A DNA stretch of 64,000 nt from Gloeomargaritales cyanobacterium VI4D9 (GCA_927797885.1 OV696605.1:434001-498000), one strand, 5' to 3'. Shown: positions 33,228-44,028, numbered from the stretch's first letter. The notes: generated by a model not told the origin, from the sequence alone. Made by a program: numbers and translations.

Positions 33228-34811
33228 ATGACTCGTTCCTTGGCTCGAATTGCGGGGTTGGTGGCGGTGGCGACGATTTTGAGTAAAATTCTAGGACTAT
33301 TCCGGGAACAGGCGATTGCGGCGGCATTTGGGGTGGGAGTGGTGGCGGATGCCTACAGTTATGCCTATGTGATTCCGGGGTTTTTGTTGATTCTTTTGGG
33401 GGGGATCAATGGACCGTTCCACAGTGCCATTGTCAGCGTGGTAAGCAAGTATGAGGAAGCAGAAGCGGCGGTGATTGTGGAAACGGTGTTGACCTGGGTG
33501 ACGGTGTTTTTGGTGGTGCTGAGTGTGGGGATGGTGGTGGGGGCTGAGCCGCTGATTCAGTTGGTGGCTCCGGGGTTAAATCAAAGTGAGACGGGGCAAA
33601 TCACCCAAACGATTGCGGTGGCGCAGTTGCAAATTCTGGCTCCTTTGGCGGTGCTGGCGGGTTGGATTGGCATTGGGTTTGGGGTGCTGACGGCACGGGA
33701 TCAGTATTGGTTGCCGTCTATTAGTCCGATTTTTTCGAGTGTGAGTGTACTGCTGGGGTTGGGGGGGGCGTGGCTCTGGCTGGGGAATCGGCTCTGGCAA
33801 CCAGAGTTTAGCTTGCTGGGGGGGCAGGTGTTGGCGGGGAGTATCCTGTGTGGGGGGGTGGCGCAGTGGTTGGTGCAGTTGCAACCTCAAGCGAAAATGG
33901 GAATTTATTGGGGGCGGTTGCGCTGGAATTGGCGACATCCAGGGGTGCAATCTGTACTAAATGTGTTATTACCTGCCACCTTTGCCTCTGGGATGTTACA
34001 TATTAATGTCTATGTGGATTTGCAATTTGCGTCCTATCTTCCGCAGGCGGCGGCGGCGTTGGGTTATGCCAATTTGCTGGTGCAGGCTCCCCTGGGGATT
34101 TTGTCCAATATGATTTTGGTACCCTATTTGCCCTTGTTTTCCCGGTTGGCTGACCCCGAGGATTGGCCGGAGTTGACCCAACGGATTCGCCAAAGTTTGG
34201 TATTGGTGGCTCTGGTGATGCTCCCTTTGGGGGTGTTGCTGGCGGTGCTAGCCTTGCCAATTGTACGGCTGGTGTATGAACGCTATGCCTTTGATGGGGA
34301 GGCTTCCCAGTTGGTGGGGGGGATTTTAGCCGCCTATGGGGTGGGAATGTTTGTCTATCTGGGGCGGGATGTGCTGGTGCGGGTGTTTTATGCCCTGGGG
34401 GATGGGGATACGCCATTTCGGTTGAGTGTGCTGGGGATTGGCTTAAATGCAGGGCTGAATTGGTTATTTGTACGGGAAATGGGGGCACCGGGGTTGGCAC
34501 TGGCGACGGCGGGGGTGAATCTGGTCACGTTCATCGGTTTGTTTATTTTATTGCATTACAAATTACAGGGGTTGCCCTGGCGCAGTTGGTTGGGGGTGTT
34601 TGTACAAATTGTGTTAGCCAGTGGGTTGGCGGGGGCGGTCGCCTGGGGGCTATGGCACTGGGGGGAGGCAGTTTTGGGAACGTTTCTGGGGTTAGTGGTG
34701 GCGGGAGGTGGGGGTTTATTGGTGTTTGCGGGGGCAATTCTGATGTGTCCCATTCCCGAAACCGTTTTATTGACGGATAAAATCCTGTCCCGTTGGCCCG
34801 GGCGGCGGTGA
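33228..34811 (+). CDS. murJ: lipid II flippase MurJ
   Basis: 527 aa, about 14 membrane helices, MATE/MVF superfamily. It starts MTRSLARIAGLVAVATILSK with the family segment ILGLFREQAIAAAFG. PGFLLILLGGINGPFHSAIV and the Arg-bearing VRLVYERYAFDGEASQLV are further markers. MurJ flips the peptidoglycan precursor lipid II across the inner membrane. An in-frame start at 33162 lies inside a repeat element and is rejected. Confidence 0.93.
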   Translation: MTRSLARIAGLVAVATILSKILGLFREQAIAAAFGVGVVADAYSYAYVIPGFLLILLGGINGPFHSAIVSVVSKYEEAEAAVIVETVLTWVTVFLVVLSVGMVVGAEPLIQLVAPGLNQSETGQITQTIAVAQLQILAPLAVLAGWIGIGFGVLTARDQYWLPSISPIFSSVSVLLGLGGAWLWLGNRLWQPEFSLLGGQVLAGSILCGGVAQWLVQLQPQAKMGIYWGRLRWNWRHPGVQSVLNVLLPATFASGMLHINVYVDLQFASYLPQAAAALGYANLLVQAPLGILSNMILVPYLPLFSRLADPEDWPELTQRIRQSLVLVALVMLPLGVLLAVLALPIVRLVYERYAFDGEASQLVGGILAAYGVGMFVYLGRDVLVRVFYALGDGDTPFRLSVLGIGLNAGLNWLFVREMGAPGLALATAGVNLVTFIGLFILLHYKLQGLPWRSWLGVFVQIVLASGLAGAVAWGLWHWGEAVLGTFLGLVVAGGGGLLVFAGAILMCPIPETVLLTDKILSRWPGRR

Positions 34812-34902
34812 TGATTACCGTATCCCAAATTAACCGCCAGGTACAGGGGTGGCTTTTGCGACCGCTGATTTTACAAAAATAATACGGGTGCCTTATCAGG
34901 AA

Positions 34903-34972
34903 TATGGCAATCCTAGATTGATTAACGAATGAAAACTCTCCAGAACCAAGGACGGGGGCGGTGCCCTGCGAT
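34903..34972 (+). repeat. R1 element, copy g (3' truncated)
   Basis: TATGGCAATCCTAGATTGAT, then AACCAAGGACGGGGGCGG and TGCCCTGCGA, where similarity ends; the right terminus is lost. Confidence 0.65.
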
Positions 34973-35078
34973 GGTTGATGCTCCCTCGATAAACCTTTTC
35001 CCTGACAATTCCAATTCCCATCGGGAGCAACCACCTCTGATAGGCTAAGCTCAAGACAATCAGCGTTGGGGGTAGGGG

Positions 35079-35945
35079 ATGTTTACGGTAAACCAGGAAT
35101 CACGGCAGTATGAAACCTATATCTTAGAAGACTCGGACAGCCAAAACCGGGTGGAAATCGTGCCGGAACGGGGCGGCATCGTCACCCAATGGCAGGTGCA
35201 GGGGCGGGAACTTTTGTACCTAGATCAGGAGCGGTTCACCCACCCTGAGTTGACCGTGCGGGGGGGAATTCCCATCTTGTTTCCCATTTGTGGCAACCTG
35301 CCAGGGGATACCTACACCCACAACGGACAAGCCTATACCCTCAAACAACATGGGTTTGCCCGTAATCTGCCCTGGCAGGTAGTGGAACAGACAACCGATA
35401 GCCGTGCCGCCCTGACGGTGGAATTGACTGATAATACAGCCACCCACGCCCAGTATCCCTTTGCGTTCCAGGTGCGGTTCACCTATGAATTGGCGGGGCA
35501 TACGCTGACCATTCACGCCCAGATTACCAACCGTAGTGCCGAACCCCTGCCCTTTGCCTTGGGCTTGCACCCCTACTTTGCCGTCCCTGCCACCGCCAAA
35601 AACCAGCTAAACATTGACCTCCCCGCCACTACCCTCTGGGAGCACCAAACCCGCACCAGTCAGCCCTTTACGGGTTTTGATTTTACCCAACCGGAGATTG
35701 ACATTGCCTTTCGCCCCCTCACCGGCCAGGTGGCAACCGTTACCCAGGACAGTGGCACCTTGACCTTGGAGTACGACCCCGCCTTTACTACCCTGGTGTT
35801 TTGGACCGTGGCGGGCAAGGATTTTTACTGCCTGGAACCCTGGACTGCGCCCCGGTACGCCCTCACCGCTGGAGATGACCTGATCCGCCTCGCCCCTGGT
35901 GATACCTGGACGGCTGGGGTGCGGTTCACTGCGGCAATCGGTTAA
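35079..35945 (+). CDS. aldose 1-epimerase family protein
   Basis: 288 aa of the galactose-mutarotase fold. [16 protein letters not shown], the catalytic His region [24 protein letters not shown] (second His) and [12 protein letters not shown] (Glu general base area) are in the expected order. It interconverts the anomers of a hexose or hexose-6-phosphate; the exact sugar is not deducible. The C-terminal end overlaps gyrA by 4 bp on the opposite strand. Confidence 0.88.
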   Translation: MFTVNQESRQYETYILEDSDSQNRVEIVPERGGIVTQWQVQGRELLYLDQERFTHPELTVRGGIPILFPICGNLPGDTYTHNGQAYTLKQHGFARNLPWQVVEQTTDSRAALTVELTDNTATHAQYPFAFQVRFTYELAGHTLTIHAQITNRSAEPLPFALGLHPYFAVPATAKNQLNIDLPATTLWEHQTRTSQPFTGFDFTQPEIDIAFRPLTGQVATVTQDSGTLTLEYDPAFTTLVFWTVAGKDFYCLEPWTAPRYALTAGDDLIRLAPGDTWTAGVRFTAAIG

Positions 35946-38422
35946 CCCGCCTCTTCCTCCTCCTCCCCCAAGGTCGGCGGCACCGTAGCCACAGCGGCAA
36001 TCGCATCATCTGCATCCAACCGTTGTAGGCGCACCCCCGTCGCCATGCGGGACTGTTGGGAAATATCCCCCGCCGCCTGCCGGATAATCACCCCCCGTTG
36101 CGTGACCAGCAGAATTTCCTCATCCGCCCCAATCAGACCCAACCCCGCCACCGCATCCCCCGGTTTGCGGAATTTGGTGGACGTGATCCCCATGCCACTC
36201 CGGTTTTGGATACGAAACTCCGACGCAGGCACCCGTTTCCCATAGCCATTCATGGTCACCACCAGCACATCCCGCTCATCCTCCGGGGAAATCATGTCCA
36301 TTCCCACCAGTACATCCCCAGGTCGCAGTTCCATCGCCCGTACCCCCCGGGTCGCCCGCCCCAAGGGACGTAGTTGCTTGTGGTCCACCGCAAACCGAAT
36401 CGCCATCCCCCCCCGGGAGCCAATCAAAATGCTATCCGTCGCTTTCGCCAACCGCACCCAACCCAGGTGGTCCCCCTCCTCCAAACTAATCGCAATTAAG
36501 CCATTGGCGCGAATATTACTAAAAGCAGAAAGAGCCGTTTTTTTGATAAATCCCCCCCGGGTCAACATCACAATAAATTCATCCTCACGAAAAGCACTGA
36601 CGGGCAAAATCGAAGTGATTTTTTCCTCTAGGGTAATGGGTAATAATTGCACCAAAGGAATGCCCCGAGCGGTGCGAGATGCTACCGGAATTTGATAGGC
36701 ACGCAGGGCATAAACCACCCCCCGGTCGCTGAAAAATAAAATATGGTCATGGGTCTGGGCGGAACAAAATAAAGCCACCGCATCATCCGGTTTCATCGTG
36801 GTTCCCGCCTTACCCCGAGTCGCCCGACTTTGACGGCTAAAGGTATCTACTGCCATCCGTTTGATATACCCCTGTGCCGTGACCAAAATAATGCAGGGTT
36901 CATTGGCAATCAAATCAATATCATGTAAATTGCCGGAGGAACTGGCAATAATTGCCGTGCGGCGAGGGGTCGCAAAAGTAGCTTTGAGTTCTTGTAATTC
37001 CTGCACAATCAGTTCTAACCGCCGTTCCCGCCGTGCCAAAATATCCGACAGGTCAGCAATTTTGGCGGTCAATTCGGCGTGTTCTTGGTGGACTTTTTCA
37101 CTTTCTAAAGCGGTCAAACGGCGAATCTGCATATCCAAAATGGCATTGGCTTGGTTCACCGTCAATTCATAAACCGTGATCAGGTTTTGCCGTGCCACGT
37201 CCGTATTTTCCGCTTGGCGAATCAGGGCAATGATACTGTCAATATTTCCCAAAGCCACCAACAACCCCTGGACAATTTCATCCCGCTCCCGTGCCTTGCG
37301 GAGGTAATACTGGGTGCGTCTTTGGATGGTTTCTTCACGAAATTCTAAAAACACTTCTAAACAGCGCCGCAGGGTCAATAACTCCGGTTCCCGATTGACC
37401 AGAGCCAACATATTCGCCCCAAAATTCACTTGTAAAGGGGTTTGTTTGTAGAGGTTATTCAACACCACTTGGGGCAGGGCATCCCGCTTCAATTCAATCA
37501 CCACCCGCATCCCGTCCCGGTCACTTTCATCCCGGACATCACTGATCCCCTCAATGATCTTGTCATTGACCAATTCGGCGATCCGTTCAATCAGAGCCGC
37601 TTTATTCACCTGAAAAGGCAATTGGGTAACGATAATCGCTTCTTTTTCCGCCCGCCCCGGCGCACTCACGGTTTCAATCTGGGCAATCCCCCGCAGGGTC
37701 ATCGAACCCCGCCCGGTTTCATACATTTCCCGAATCCCATCATTGCCCAAAATCTGCCCGCCGGTGGGAAAATCGGGACCGGGAATATGGCGTTGTAATT
37801 CCGCATTACTGATCTGCGGGTTTTGGATCAGGGCAATCAGACCATCCACCAACTCCCCTAGGTTATGAGGGGGAATGTTGGTCGCCATGCCCACCGCAAT
37901 CCCCGCCGAACCATTCAGCAATAACTGGGGCAAGCGGGCAGGCAGTACGGTCGGTTCCTGCTCAGAGCCATCGAAGTTGGGGGTAAAATCTACCGTTTCC
38001 GCATCAATGTCCATCAGCAGGGCTTCCCGGCTCAACGCCCGCAGACGGCATTCCGTATAACGCATCGCCGCCGGGGGGTCATCGTCCACCGAACCAAAAT
38101 TGCCATGCCCGTCAATCAGGGTTTCCCGCATGGAAAAATCCTGCGCCATGCGCACCAGGGCATCGTACACGGACTGATCCCCGTGAGGGTGGTATTTCCC
38201 CAGGACTTCCCCCACCACCCGGGCGCATTTTTTGTAGGGGGCGGTGGGCTGTAACCCCAGGTCGTGCATGGCGTAGAGAATCCGCCGGTGCACTGGTTTC
38301 AGCCCATCCCGAGCATCCGGCAACGCCCGCCCCACTATCACACTCATGGCGTATTCCAAATAGGAACGGGACATTTCATTGCCCAAATCCGTAGGAATAA
38401 TCCGCTCTTGTAGGGTACTCAT
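35942..38422 (-). CDS. gyrA: DNA gyrase subunit A
   Basis: 826 aa. It starts [20 protein letters not shown]; the catalytic tyrosine is in [12 protein letters not shown], the GyrA-box-type motif reads [11 protein letters not shown], and C-terminal beta-pinwheel repeats continue to an acidic EEEEEAG tail. GyrA with GyrB introduces negative supercoils. In the quinolone pocket the segment is [11 protein letters not shown], with Gln at the position of E. coli Ser83, which I believe is common in cyanobacteria. Convergent with the epimerase gene. Confidence 0.97.
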   Translation of the reverse strand: MSTLQERIIPTDLGNEMSRSYLEYAMSVIVGRALPDARDGLKPVHRRILYAMHDLGLQPTAPYKKCARVVGEVLGKYHPHGDQSVYDALVRMAQDFSMRETLIDGHGNFGSVDDDPPAAMRYTECRLRALSREALLMDIDAETVDFTPNFDGSEQEPTVLPARLPQLLLNGSAGIAVGMATNIPPHNLGELVDGLIALIQNPQISNAELQRHIPGPDFPTGGQILGNDGIREMYETGRGSMTLRGIAQIETVSAPGRAEKEAIIVTQLPFQVNKAALIERIAELVNDKIIEGISDVRDESDRDGMRVVIELKRDALPQVVLNNLYKQTPLQVNFGANMLALVNREPELLTLRRCLEVFLEFREETIQRRTQYYLRKARERDEIVQGLLVALGNIDSIIALIRQAENTDVARQNLITVYELTVNQANAILDMQIRRLTALESEKVHQEHAELTAKIADLSDILARRERRLELIVQELQELKATFATPRRTAIIASSSGNLHDIDLIANEPCIILVTAQGYIKRMAVDTFSRQSRATRGKAGTTMKPDDAVALFCSAQTHDHILFFSDRGVVYALRAYQIPVASRTARGIPLVQLLPITLEEKITSILPVSAFREDEFIVMLTRGGFIKKTALSAFSNIRANGLIAISLEEGDHLGWVRLAKATDSILIGSRGGMAIRFAVDHKQLRPLGRATRGVRAMELRPGDVLVGMDMISPEDERDVLVVTMNGYGKRVPASEFRIQNRSGMGITSTKFRKPGDAVAGLGLIGADEEILLVTQRGVIIRQAAGDISQQSRMATGVRLQRLDADDAIAAVATVPPTLGEEEEEAG

Positions 38423-38531
38423 GGGGGTTTGCCTAGTATTTGAATTGACGGTGTTGACTGTTCTGTACTAATTTTAACCTGAATGCGTTTGTAATAACAG
38501 AATTTCCGTTCATTAGATATTCAAATACCTC

Positions 38532-38605
38532 GATACAGCCTGTTCACAAATTAAAGGATACAAAACATTGTGTTTCTAACGCCTGACCTCAGTAACTCAA
38601 TGAGG
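38532..38605 (-). repeat. R2 element, copy E (truncated by R3)
   Basis: GATACAGCCTGTTCAC and AATTAAAGGATACA, then CGCCTGACCTCAGTAACTC; the second half is missing where R3 copy iii begins. Confidence 0.65.
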
Positions 38606-38724
38606 GGAACCTTTATTTATTGATTTTTGTACTTACATGACAGACTCGGAAGCCCCATTCTTTCGTTAGCAATTATCAATAACCCAGGGGTCGTTCTCAA
38701 TAGCCGTAAATTAATAGAGGTGCC
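38606..38724 (-). repeat. R3 element, copy iii (uninterrupted)
   Basis: GGAACCTTTATTTATTGATT at the left, AATTAATAGAGGTGCC at the right. Around 38630 it holds the intact sequence GTACTTACATGACAG, the empty site for the R4 insertion seen at 16695. Confidence 0.82.
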
Positions 38725-38859
38725 CCACATTGATTTATCCACGCATTGGTTCTTTCTACTACCCATCGCTTTGCAATCACCACAAATCCCTGCTTCTGTG
38801 GATTCTCTTTCTTCGATTTAGCTTAAAGAATTAACCGGTAGTTATTCTTGAGATACCTC
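38725..38859. other. intergenic sequence, nothing recognised
   Basis: 135 bases between R3iii and R1h; no gene or repeat was identified. Confidence 0.3.
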
Positions 38860-38957
38860 TATAGCAATCCTGTTTGATTTACGAACAAAAGTTTTCCAGA
38901 ACCAGGGCGGGGCGGTGCCCCTGCGACCCCTATTCCATTTTCATTTAGGATTGCTAT
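38860..38957 (+). repeat. R1 element, copy h
   Basis: TATAGCAATCCTGTTTGATT to TTTAGGATTGCTAT. The left flank GATACCTC resembles an R3 terminus. Core shortened to GGGGCGGTGCCCC. Confidence 0.82.
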
Positions 38958-39004
38958 CTATATTTAAGGTAGTTTTTGTTATGGTAATATCATTACAATC
39001 AGCA

Positions 39005-39179
39005 CAGTAGTGTTGAACCCTGCAACAAAAGTTCATAAATTCGAGCCAGGCAAAACACTTAATGAGAAAATTTTTTGTTATAAATGAGAATCTAGCCCCT
39101 AAATGACAATGTTTTGTATCATCAGGTTAGATGCACATTTTGGCACAAACCCTCAAAATCTTAAGATTCAACACTTCTG
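39005..39179 (+). repeat. R5 element, copy b, with 9-bp target duplication
   Basis: 175 bp from CAGTAGTGTTGAACCCTGC to GATTCAACACTTCTG, flanked by CAATCAGCA at 38996-39004 and 39180-39188. It differs from copy a by only a handful of bases, so both are recent. Confidence 0.92.
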
Positions 39180-39204
39180 CAATCAGCACCATGCGCCGCT
39201 AACC

Positions 39205-39345
39205 TATAGCAATCCTACTTGATTTACATTAGCTTGCGTGCCGTAGGCATACAAAAATTTTTCAGAACCATACACCGCAGGTGCTTCTTTTACGGGGGCG
39301 GTGCCCCTGCGACCCTCTGTTCCATTCTCATTTAGGATTGCTATA
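39205..39345 (+). repeat. R1 element, copy i (longest variant)
   Basis: 141 bp, TATAGCAATCCTACTTGATT to TTTAGGATTGCTATA. It carries both inserts: TTGCGTGCCGTAGGCATAC (as in copy b) and ACCGCAGGTGCTTCTTT (as in copy a). Confidence 0.85.
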
Positions 39346-39601
39346 GTAAGTGCAGGCTCCCTAACTCTCTGGGTAAGTTGGGGGGCTTCAATTCTCAAAA
39401 GCCTTGTATCATACACATTCGAGCCATTTAAAAATGGTTGGCACCACGCTCCACTTTCCAGTAGCTTCCAAATTAGTTTCTAAGCAGGGCAGACTTACGC
39501 TTCTTAGATTCTTTTTTACCCTCACTTGACCATGACCAGGATAACACCCCTAAAAACCGCAATCATGGTACATTAACAGCCGACCCATTTCCCCAGCATC
39601 C

Positions 39602-41044
39602 ATGTACGCCAAAATTAGCCCCCCAACCCAGGGCACCCGGATCACCTTCACCGCCGGGGGAATGCCCCAAGTCCCCAATGACCCAATCATTCCCTACCTG
39701 CGGGGGGATGGTACAGGGGTGGATATTTGGCCTGCCACCCAGTTGGTACTCGATGCCGCCGTGCAATTGTGCTACGGTTCTGCCCGCAAAATCCATTGGT
39801 TCAAGGTCTATGCCGGGGATGAAGCCTGTGAATTGTATGGCGAATATCAGTACCTGCCCCAGGATACCCTGACGGCGATTCGGGAGTATGGGGTCGCCAT
39901 CAAAGGTCCTTTGACCACGCCGGTCGGGGGGGGCATTCGTTCCTTGAATGTGGCTCTGCGCCAGATTTTTGACCTGTACGCCTGTATCCGTCCCTGCCGC
40001 TATTACCCCGGCACCCCTTCGCCCCACCGCCACCCGGAACAATTGGATGTAATTATCTATCGGGAAAATACGGAGGATATTTACCTGGGCATTGAATGGC
40101 GGGCGGAAACGGAACCGGCACAAAAGCTGATTCAATTATTAAATGAACAATTTATTCCTAATACTCCAGAACATCAGGGTAAAAAAATTCCTCTGGATAG
40201 CGGCATCGGCATTAAACCGATTAGTAAAACTGGTTCCCAACGATTAATTCGGCGGGCGATTCAACACGCTTTGCGCCTGCCCCCTGCCAAACAATTGGTG
40301 ACCTTGGTGCACAAGGGCAATATTATGAAATACACGGAAGGAGCCTTTCGGGACTGGGGTTATGAATTGGTGCAAAATGAATTTCGCCAGGAATGCGTCA
40401 CGGAGCGGGAATCTTGGATTTTAGAAAACTTAGAAAAAAATCCCGACCTTACCCCAGAGGAAAATGCCCGCTTGATTGAACCGGGTTACGACAGTTTGCC
40501 CCCCGCCAAACAGGCGGTGATTGTTGCCGAAGTCCAACAGGTTGTCGCCCAGATTGGGGACACCCACGGTCAGGGGCAATGGCACACCAAAGTGATGGTC
40601 AATGACCGGATTGCCGATAGTATTTTTCAGCAAATCCAAACCCGTCCCCAGGAGTATTCGATTCTCGCCACCATGAACCTGAATGGGGATTACCTTTCCG
40701 ATGCCGCCGCCGCCATTGTGGGCGGGTTGGGGATGGGACCCGGAGCCAATATCGGCGATACCTGCGCCATTTTTGAGGCGACCCACGGCACGGCTCCCAA
40801 ACACGCTGGCAAAGACCGAGTGAATCCAGGGTCGTTAATTCTTTCGGGGGTGATGCTGTTGGAATTTTTGGGCTGGCAGGAGGCGGCTGACCTGGTGCAA
40901 ACCGCCCTGGGTAACGCCATTGCCCAACGCCAAGTCACCTACGACCTCGCCCGCCTGATGGAACCCCCGGTGGAACCCCCCCTCTCCTGCTCCGGCTTCG
41001 CCCAAGCCATTGTCCGCCAGATGGAAAATGTCAAGAAATCTTGA
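39602..41044 (+). CDS. icd: NADP-dependent isocitrate dehydrogenase
   Basis: 480 aa, TCA-cycle and nitrogen-linked enzyme converting isocitrate to 2-oxoglutarate. Family landmarks: PIIPYLRGDGTGVDIWPAT, GPLTTPVGGGIRSLNVALRQ, the substrate loop YENTED-type segment IYRENTEDIYLGIEW, LVHKGNIMKYTEGAFRDWG and a late ATHGTAPKHAGKDRVNPGS. It is longer than E. coli Icd (416 aa) by an insertion around residues 270-310, as in other cyanobacteria. R1 and R5 elements fill the upstream gap. Confidence 0.95.
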   Translation: MYAKISPPTQGTRITFTAGGMPQVPNDPIIPYLRGDGTGVDIWPATQLVLDAAVQLCYGSARKIHWFKVYAGDEACELYGEYQYLPQDTLTAIREYGVAIKGPLTTPVGGGIRSLNVALRQIFDLYACIRPCRYYPGTPSPHRHPEQLDVIIYRENTEDIYLGIEWRAETEPAQKLIQLLNEQFIPNTPEHQGKKIPLDSGIGIKPISKTGSQRLIRRAIQHALRLPPAKQLVTLVHKGNIMKYTEGAFRDWGYELVQNEFRQECVTERESWILENLEKNPDLTPEENARLIEPGYDSLPPAKQAVIVAEVQQVVAQIGDTHGQGQWHTKVMVNDRIADSIFQQIQTRPQEYSILATMNLNGDYLSDAAAAIVGGLGMGPGANIGDTCAIFEATHGTAPKHAGKDRVNPGSLILSGVMLLEFLGWQEAADLVQTALGNAIAQRQVTYDLARLMEPPVEPPLSCSGFAQAIVRQMENVKKS

Positions 41045-41163
41045 GATTTAGGCAATGTTTGGGGATAAAATGGGAAAATGATGGCTGGAGTGCCTTGATC
41101 CCCTGGGGATTTGTGCCTAAATTTGTAGATAACGTTGCGATCCCGGTATCGGGTTCTAAACCT

Positions 41164-42402
41164 ATGACCCAAGAACCTACGCCGCTTGAGGAGATGACCC
41201 TGCGTGACCTGCGCCGTCGAGCCAGCGAGCTAGGCATTTCCCGTTACAGCCGGATGCGTAAGTCCTATTTGGTGACTGCCATTCGGGCGGCTGAACTCCA
41301 GACCACCTATTCCCACTATTCCCCCATGATGCAGGAGGCGCAAACCACCGTGGACACTGTGAAAGAAGCATTGACTGAACCGGCGCAGACCAGTGTAGCG
41401 ACCGCTTTGAAGGATGTGGACCAAGGATTGCCGGATTTACCGGGTGGATATGGGGAAACCCGGATCGTTTTGATGCCCCGTGACCCCCAGTGGGCTTACG
41501 CCTATTGGGATATTCCCAACGAGGTGCGGGAGGAGCGGCGCAGACAGGGGGGTCAGCAGTTAGCCCTGCGGTTGTACGATGCCACGGGGATCAATTTGGC
41601 GGTGCAAGCCCCCCACAGTGTGCAGGAGTACGCCTGTGATGAATTGGCACGGGAGTGGTACTTGCCCATTCCGGTGAGTGACCGGGACTACGTGGTGGAA
41701 ATTGGCTATCGGTGTGCGGATGGGCGGTGGTTGAGCTTGGCACGTTCGGCGCCCGTGCGGATTCCCCCGGTGTATCCCTCGGATTGGGTCGAAGACCACT
41801 TCATTACGGTGGACTTTAACGAAGACCTGCGGGGTCGCACCTTCTTCCAGTTGGTGCCCCCCAGTGAGCGCCAGGCTCCGGTAGCGTCTGCTCCCATTTA
41901 CGATGAAATCATGCAATTGGCGGCGGGGGCAGAGTCCATGCGGGTGGCGGGTTCCCTCTATGGCTCCATGCAACACGTTCCCGGTTCCATCGTCAGCAGT
42001 GCGGAGTTTGCCATCAGTTCCTATGTGTTCCCGTCCGGGATTGGGCGCTGGGCGATTCCCACCATGTCCGCCGTGGGGATGTCGGGGATTGGGTTTGCCG
42101 CTTCCATACCGCCGATCCGTCCCCGGAAGTTCTGGTTGGTGGCGGATGCGGAATTGATCGTTTACGGGGCAACGGAACCGGATGCCACCGTGACCGTGGG
42201 GGGACGGCGGATCAAACTGAATCCCGATGGTACGTTCCGCTTCCAGATGAGCTTCCCGGATGGGAACCTGGACTTCCCCATTTTTGCGGTCGCCGCCGAT
42301 GGGGAGCAAAACCGGGAAATCCACATGACCTTTGACCGGCGCACCCTGGCACGGCGCACCAACACCCGGGAAGAAGCGGTGGAAGAATGGTTGTTCGGTT
42401 AA
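41164..42402 (+). CDS. DUF4912 protein with Rho-N-like domain
   Basis: 412 aa from MTQEPTPLEEMTLRDLRRRA; an open extension back to 41041 lacks family similarity. The first 45 residues form a Rho N-terminal/SAP-like helix bundle (SELGISRYSRMRKSYLVTAI). A DUF4912 domain follows (VLMPRDPQWAYAYWDIPNEV, ATGINLAVQAPHSVQEYACD). The C-terminal half is a beta-rich region (FWLVADAELIVYGATEPDAT) like a carbohydrate-binding or Ig-like module. Function unknown. Monocistronic between icd and purF. Confidence 0.85.
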   Translation: MTQEPTPLEEMTLRDLRRRASELGISRYSRMRKSYLVTAIRAAELQTTYSHYSPMMQEAQTTVDTVKEALTEPAQTSVATALKDVDQGLPDLPGGYGETRIVLMPRDPQWAYAYWDIPNEVREERRRQGGQQLALRLYDATGINLAVQAPHSVQEYACDELAREWYLPIPVSDRDYVVEIGYRCADGRWLSLARSAPVRIPPVYPSDWVEDHFITVDFNEDLRGRTFFQLVPPSERQAPVASAPIYDEIMQLAAGAESMRVAGSLYGSMQHVPGSIVSSAEFAISSYVFPSGIGRWAIPTMSAVGMSGIGFAASIPPIRPRKFWLVADAELIVYGATEPDATVTVGGRRIKLNPDGTFRFQMSFPDGNLDFPIFAVAADGEQNREIHMTFDRRTLARRTNTREEAVEEWLFG

Positions 42403-42586
42403 GTTTATCCCTGAGCAAACCGTAAAAACCCATGCCCCTCGGTGCCCATCGGGGGGTATGCTTTTGGGATTTTTGGGGAATTTTGGAAATAAATATTGTC
42501 GCCAACCAAAATTTCTGACGATACCCTAGGGGTGGGTACGGTGCACTGTTAAGTTAAGATCAGGTTAAACCAACACGGGTCACCCC

Positions 42587-44008
42587 ATGAATATGCGTCC
42601 TGACAAGCCGGAAGAAGCCTGTGGTGTGTTCGGGGTCTATGCCCCAGGGCAGGAGGTGGCGAAATTAGCCTATTTTGGTCTGTACGCTCTGCAACACCGG
42701 GGTCAGGAATCGGCGGGGATTGCCACTTTTGACCAGGGGCGGGTGCATTGTTACAAGCAGATGGGGCTGGTGTCCCAGGTGTTTCGGGAAGAGATTTTAC
42801 AGGAATTGCCGGGGCAGTGGGCGGTGGGGCACAACCGCTATTCCACGACTGGGAGCAGTCGGGTGGTAAATGCCCAGCCGGTGGTGGTGTCCAGCCGTTT
42901 GGGGGAATTGGCGCTGGCGCACAATGGCAATCTTGTTAATACATTAGAATTACGTCAGCAGTTATCGCCGGAACGGTATCCCCTCTATTCCACGACGGAT
43001 TCGGAGATCATGGCGCAGTTACTAGCCCAGGCGGTGGACGGGGGGGCGGACTGGGTGACCGGGGCGGTGCAGATGGCGCACCAATGCCAGGGAGCCTTTA
43101 GCCTGGTGATCGGCACACCGGCGGGGATTTTGGGACTGCGGGATAGCTACGGGGTGCGTCCTTTGGTGCTGGGGACTTTGGGGGAACGGGGTTTGGTGTT
43201 GGCTTCGGAAACCTGTGCGTTGGATATTATTGGGGCGGATTATTTGCGGGAGGTGGAGCCGGGGGAATGGGTGTGGATTACGCCGGAGGGGTTCACCTGC
43301 GGGCAGTGGCAGCGGGCACAACGGAAATTGTGCGTATTTGAAATGATTTATTTTGCCCGCCCGGATAGTGTGATGGAGGGGGGCAGTTTGTACGCTTACC
43401 GCCGCCGGTTGGGGGAAATTTTGGCGCAGGAAGCCCCGGTGTCGGCGGATTTGGTGATTGCGGTGCCGGATTCGGGGGTGCCCGCCGCTATTGGGTTTGC
43501 CCAAGCCAGTGGCATTCCCTACGCCGAGGGGTTGATCAAAAACCGCTATGTGGGGCGCACCTTTATCCAACCCACCCAGACCATGCGGGAAACGGGCATT
43601 CGCATGAAGCTCAACCCCCTGCGGGATGTGCTCCAATCCCAACGGGTGGTGGTGGTGGATGATTCGATTGTGCGGGGCACTACGAGTCGCAAGTTGGTGC
43701 GGGCGTTGCGGGAGGCGGGGGTGCGGGAGGTACATATGCGGATTTCCTCCCCGCCGGTGACCCATCCCTGCTTTTATGGGATTGACACGGACAATCAGGA
43801 TCAATTGATCGCCGCCCGCTTGTCGGTGAGCGAAATTAGCCAGCACCTGGAGGTGGATTCCCTCGCCTATCTGAGTTGGGCGGGGATGTTAGCCGCCACC
43901 GGGGAAGTCCCCCAAAAGTTCTGTTCCGCTTGCTTTACCGGGGATTATCCCATTTCCCCGCCGGATACGCTGAAACGGTCGAAGTTGATGTTAGAACACG
44001 TTACCTAA
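42587..44008 (+). CDS. purF: amidophosphoribosyltransferase PurF
   Basis: 473 aa, first committed enzyme of purine synthesis (PRPP plus glutamine to phosphoribosylamine). An 11-residue propeptide (MNMRPDKPEEA) precedes the catalytic N-terminal Cys12 of CGVFGVYAPG. PRPP motif: VVVVDDSIVRGTTSRK. [4Fe-4S] cluster cysteines occur as KLCVFEMIYF, THPCFYGID and FCSACF, so it is the Bacillus-type, oxygen-sensitive, processed form. TAAGAT about 30 bp upstream could be a -10 element. Confidence 0.95.
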   Translation: MNMRPDKPEEACGVFGVYAPGQEVAKLAYFGLYALQHRGQESAGIATFDQGRVHCYKQMGLVSQVFREEILQELPGQWAVGHNRYSTTGSSRVVNAQPVVVSSRLGELALAHNGNLVNTLELRQQLSPERYPLYSTTDSEIMAQLLAQAVDGGADWVTGAVQMAHQCQGAFSLVIGTPAGILGLRDSYGVRPLVLGTLGERGLVLASETCALDIIGADYLREVEPGEWVWITPEGFTCGQWQRAQRKLCVFEMIYFARPDSVMEGGSLYAYRRRLGEILAQEAPVSADLVIAVPDSGVPAAIGFAQASGIPYAEGLIKNRYVGRTFIQPTQTMRETGIRMKLNPLRDVLQSQRVVVVDDSIVRGTTSRKLVRALREAGVREVHMRISSPPVTHPCFYGIDTDNQDQLIAARLSVSEISQHLEVDSLAYLSWAGMLAATGEVPQKFCSACFTGDYPISPPDTLKRSKLMLEHVT

Positions 44009-44028
44009 CCTTGGGTACCCCCTAGTAA

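Noticed and set aside
36000-38422. Quinolone-resistance mutation in gyrA (Gln at the Ser83 position)
   Set aside because: [11 protein letters not shown] appears to be the ordinary cyanobacterial sequence, so it is lineage-typical and not an acquired change.
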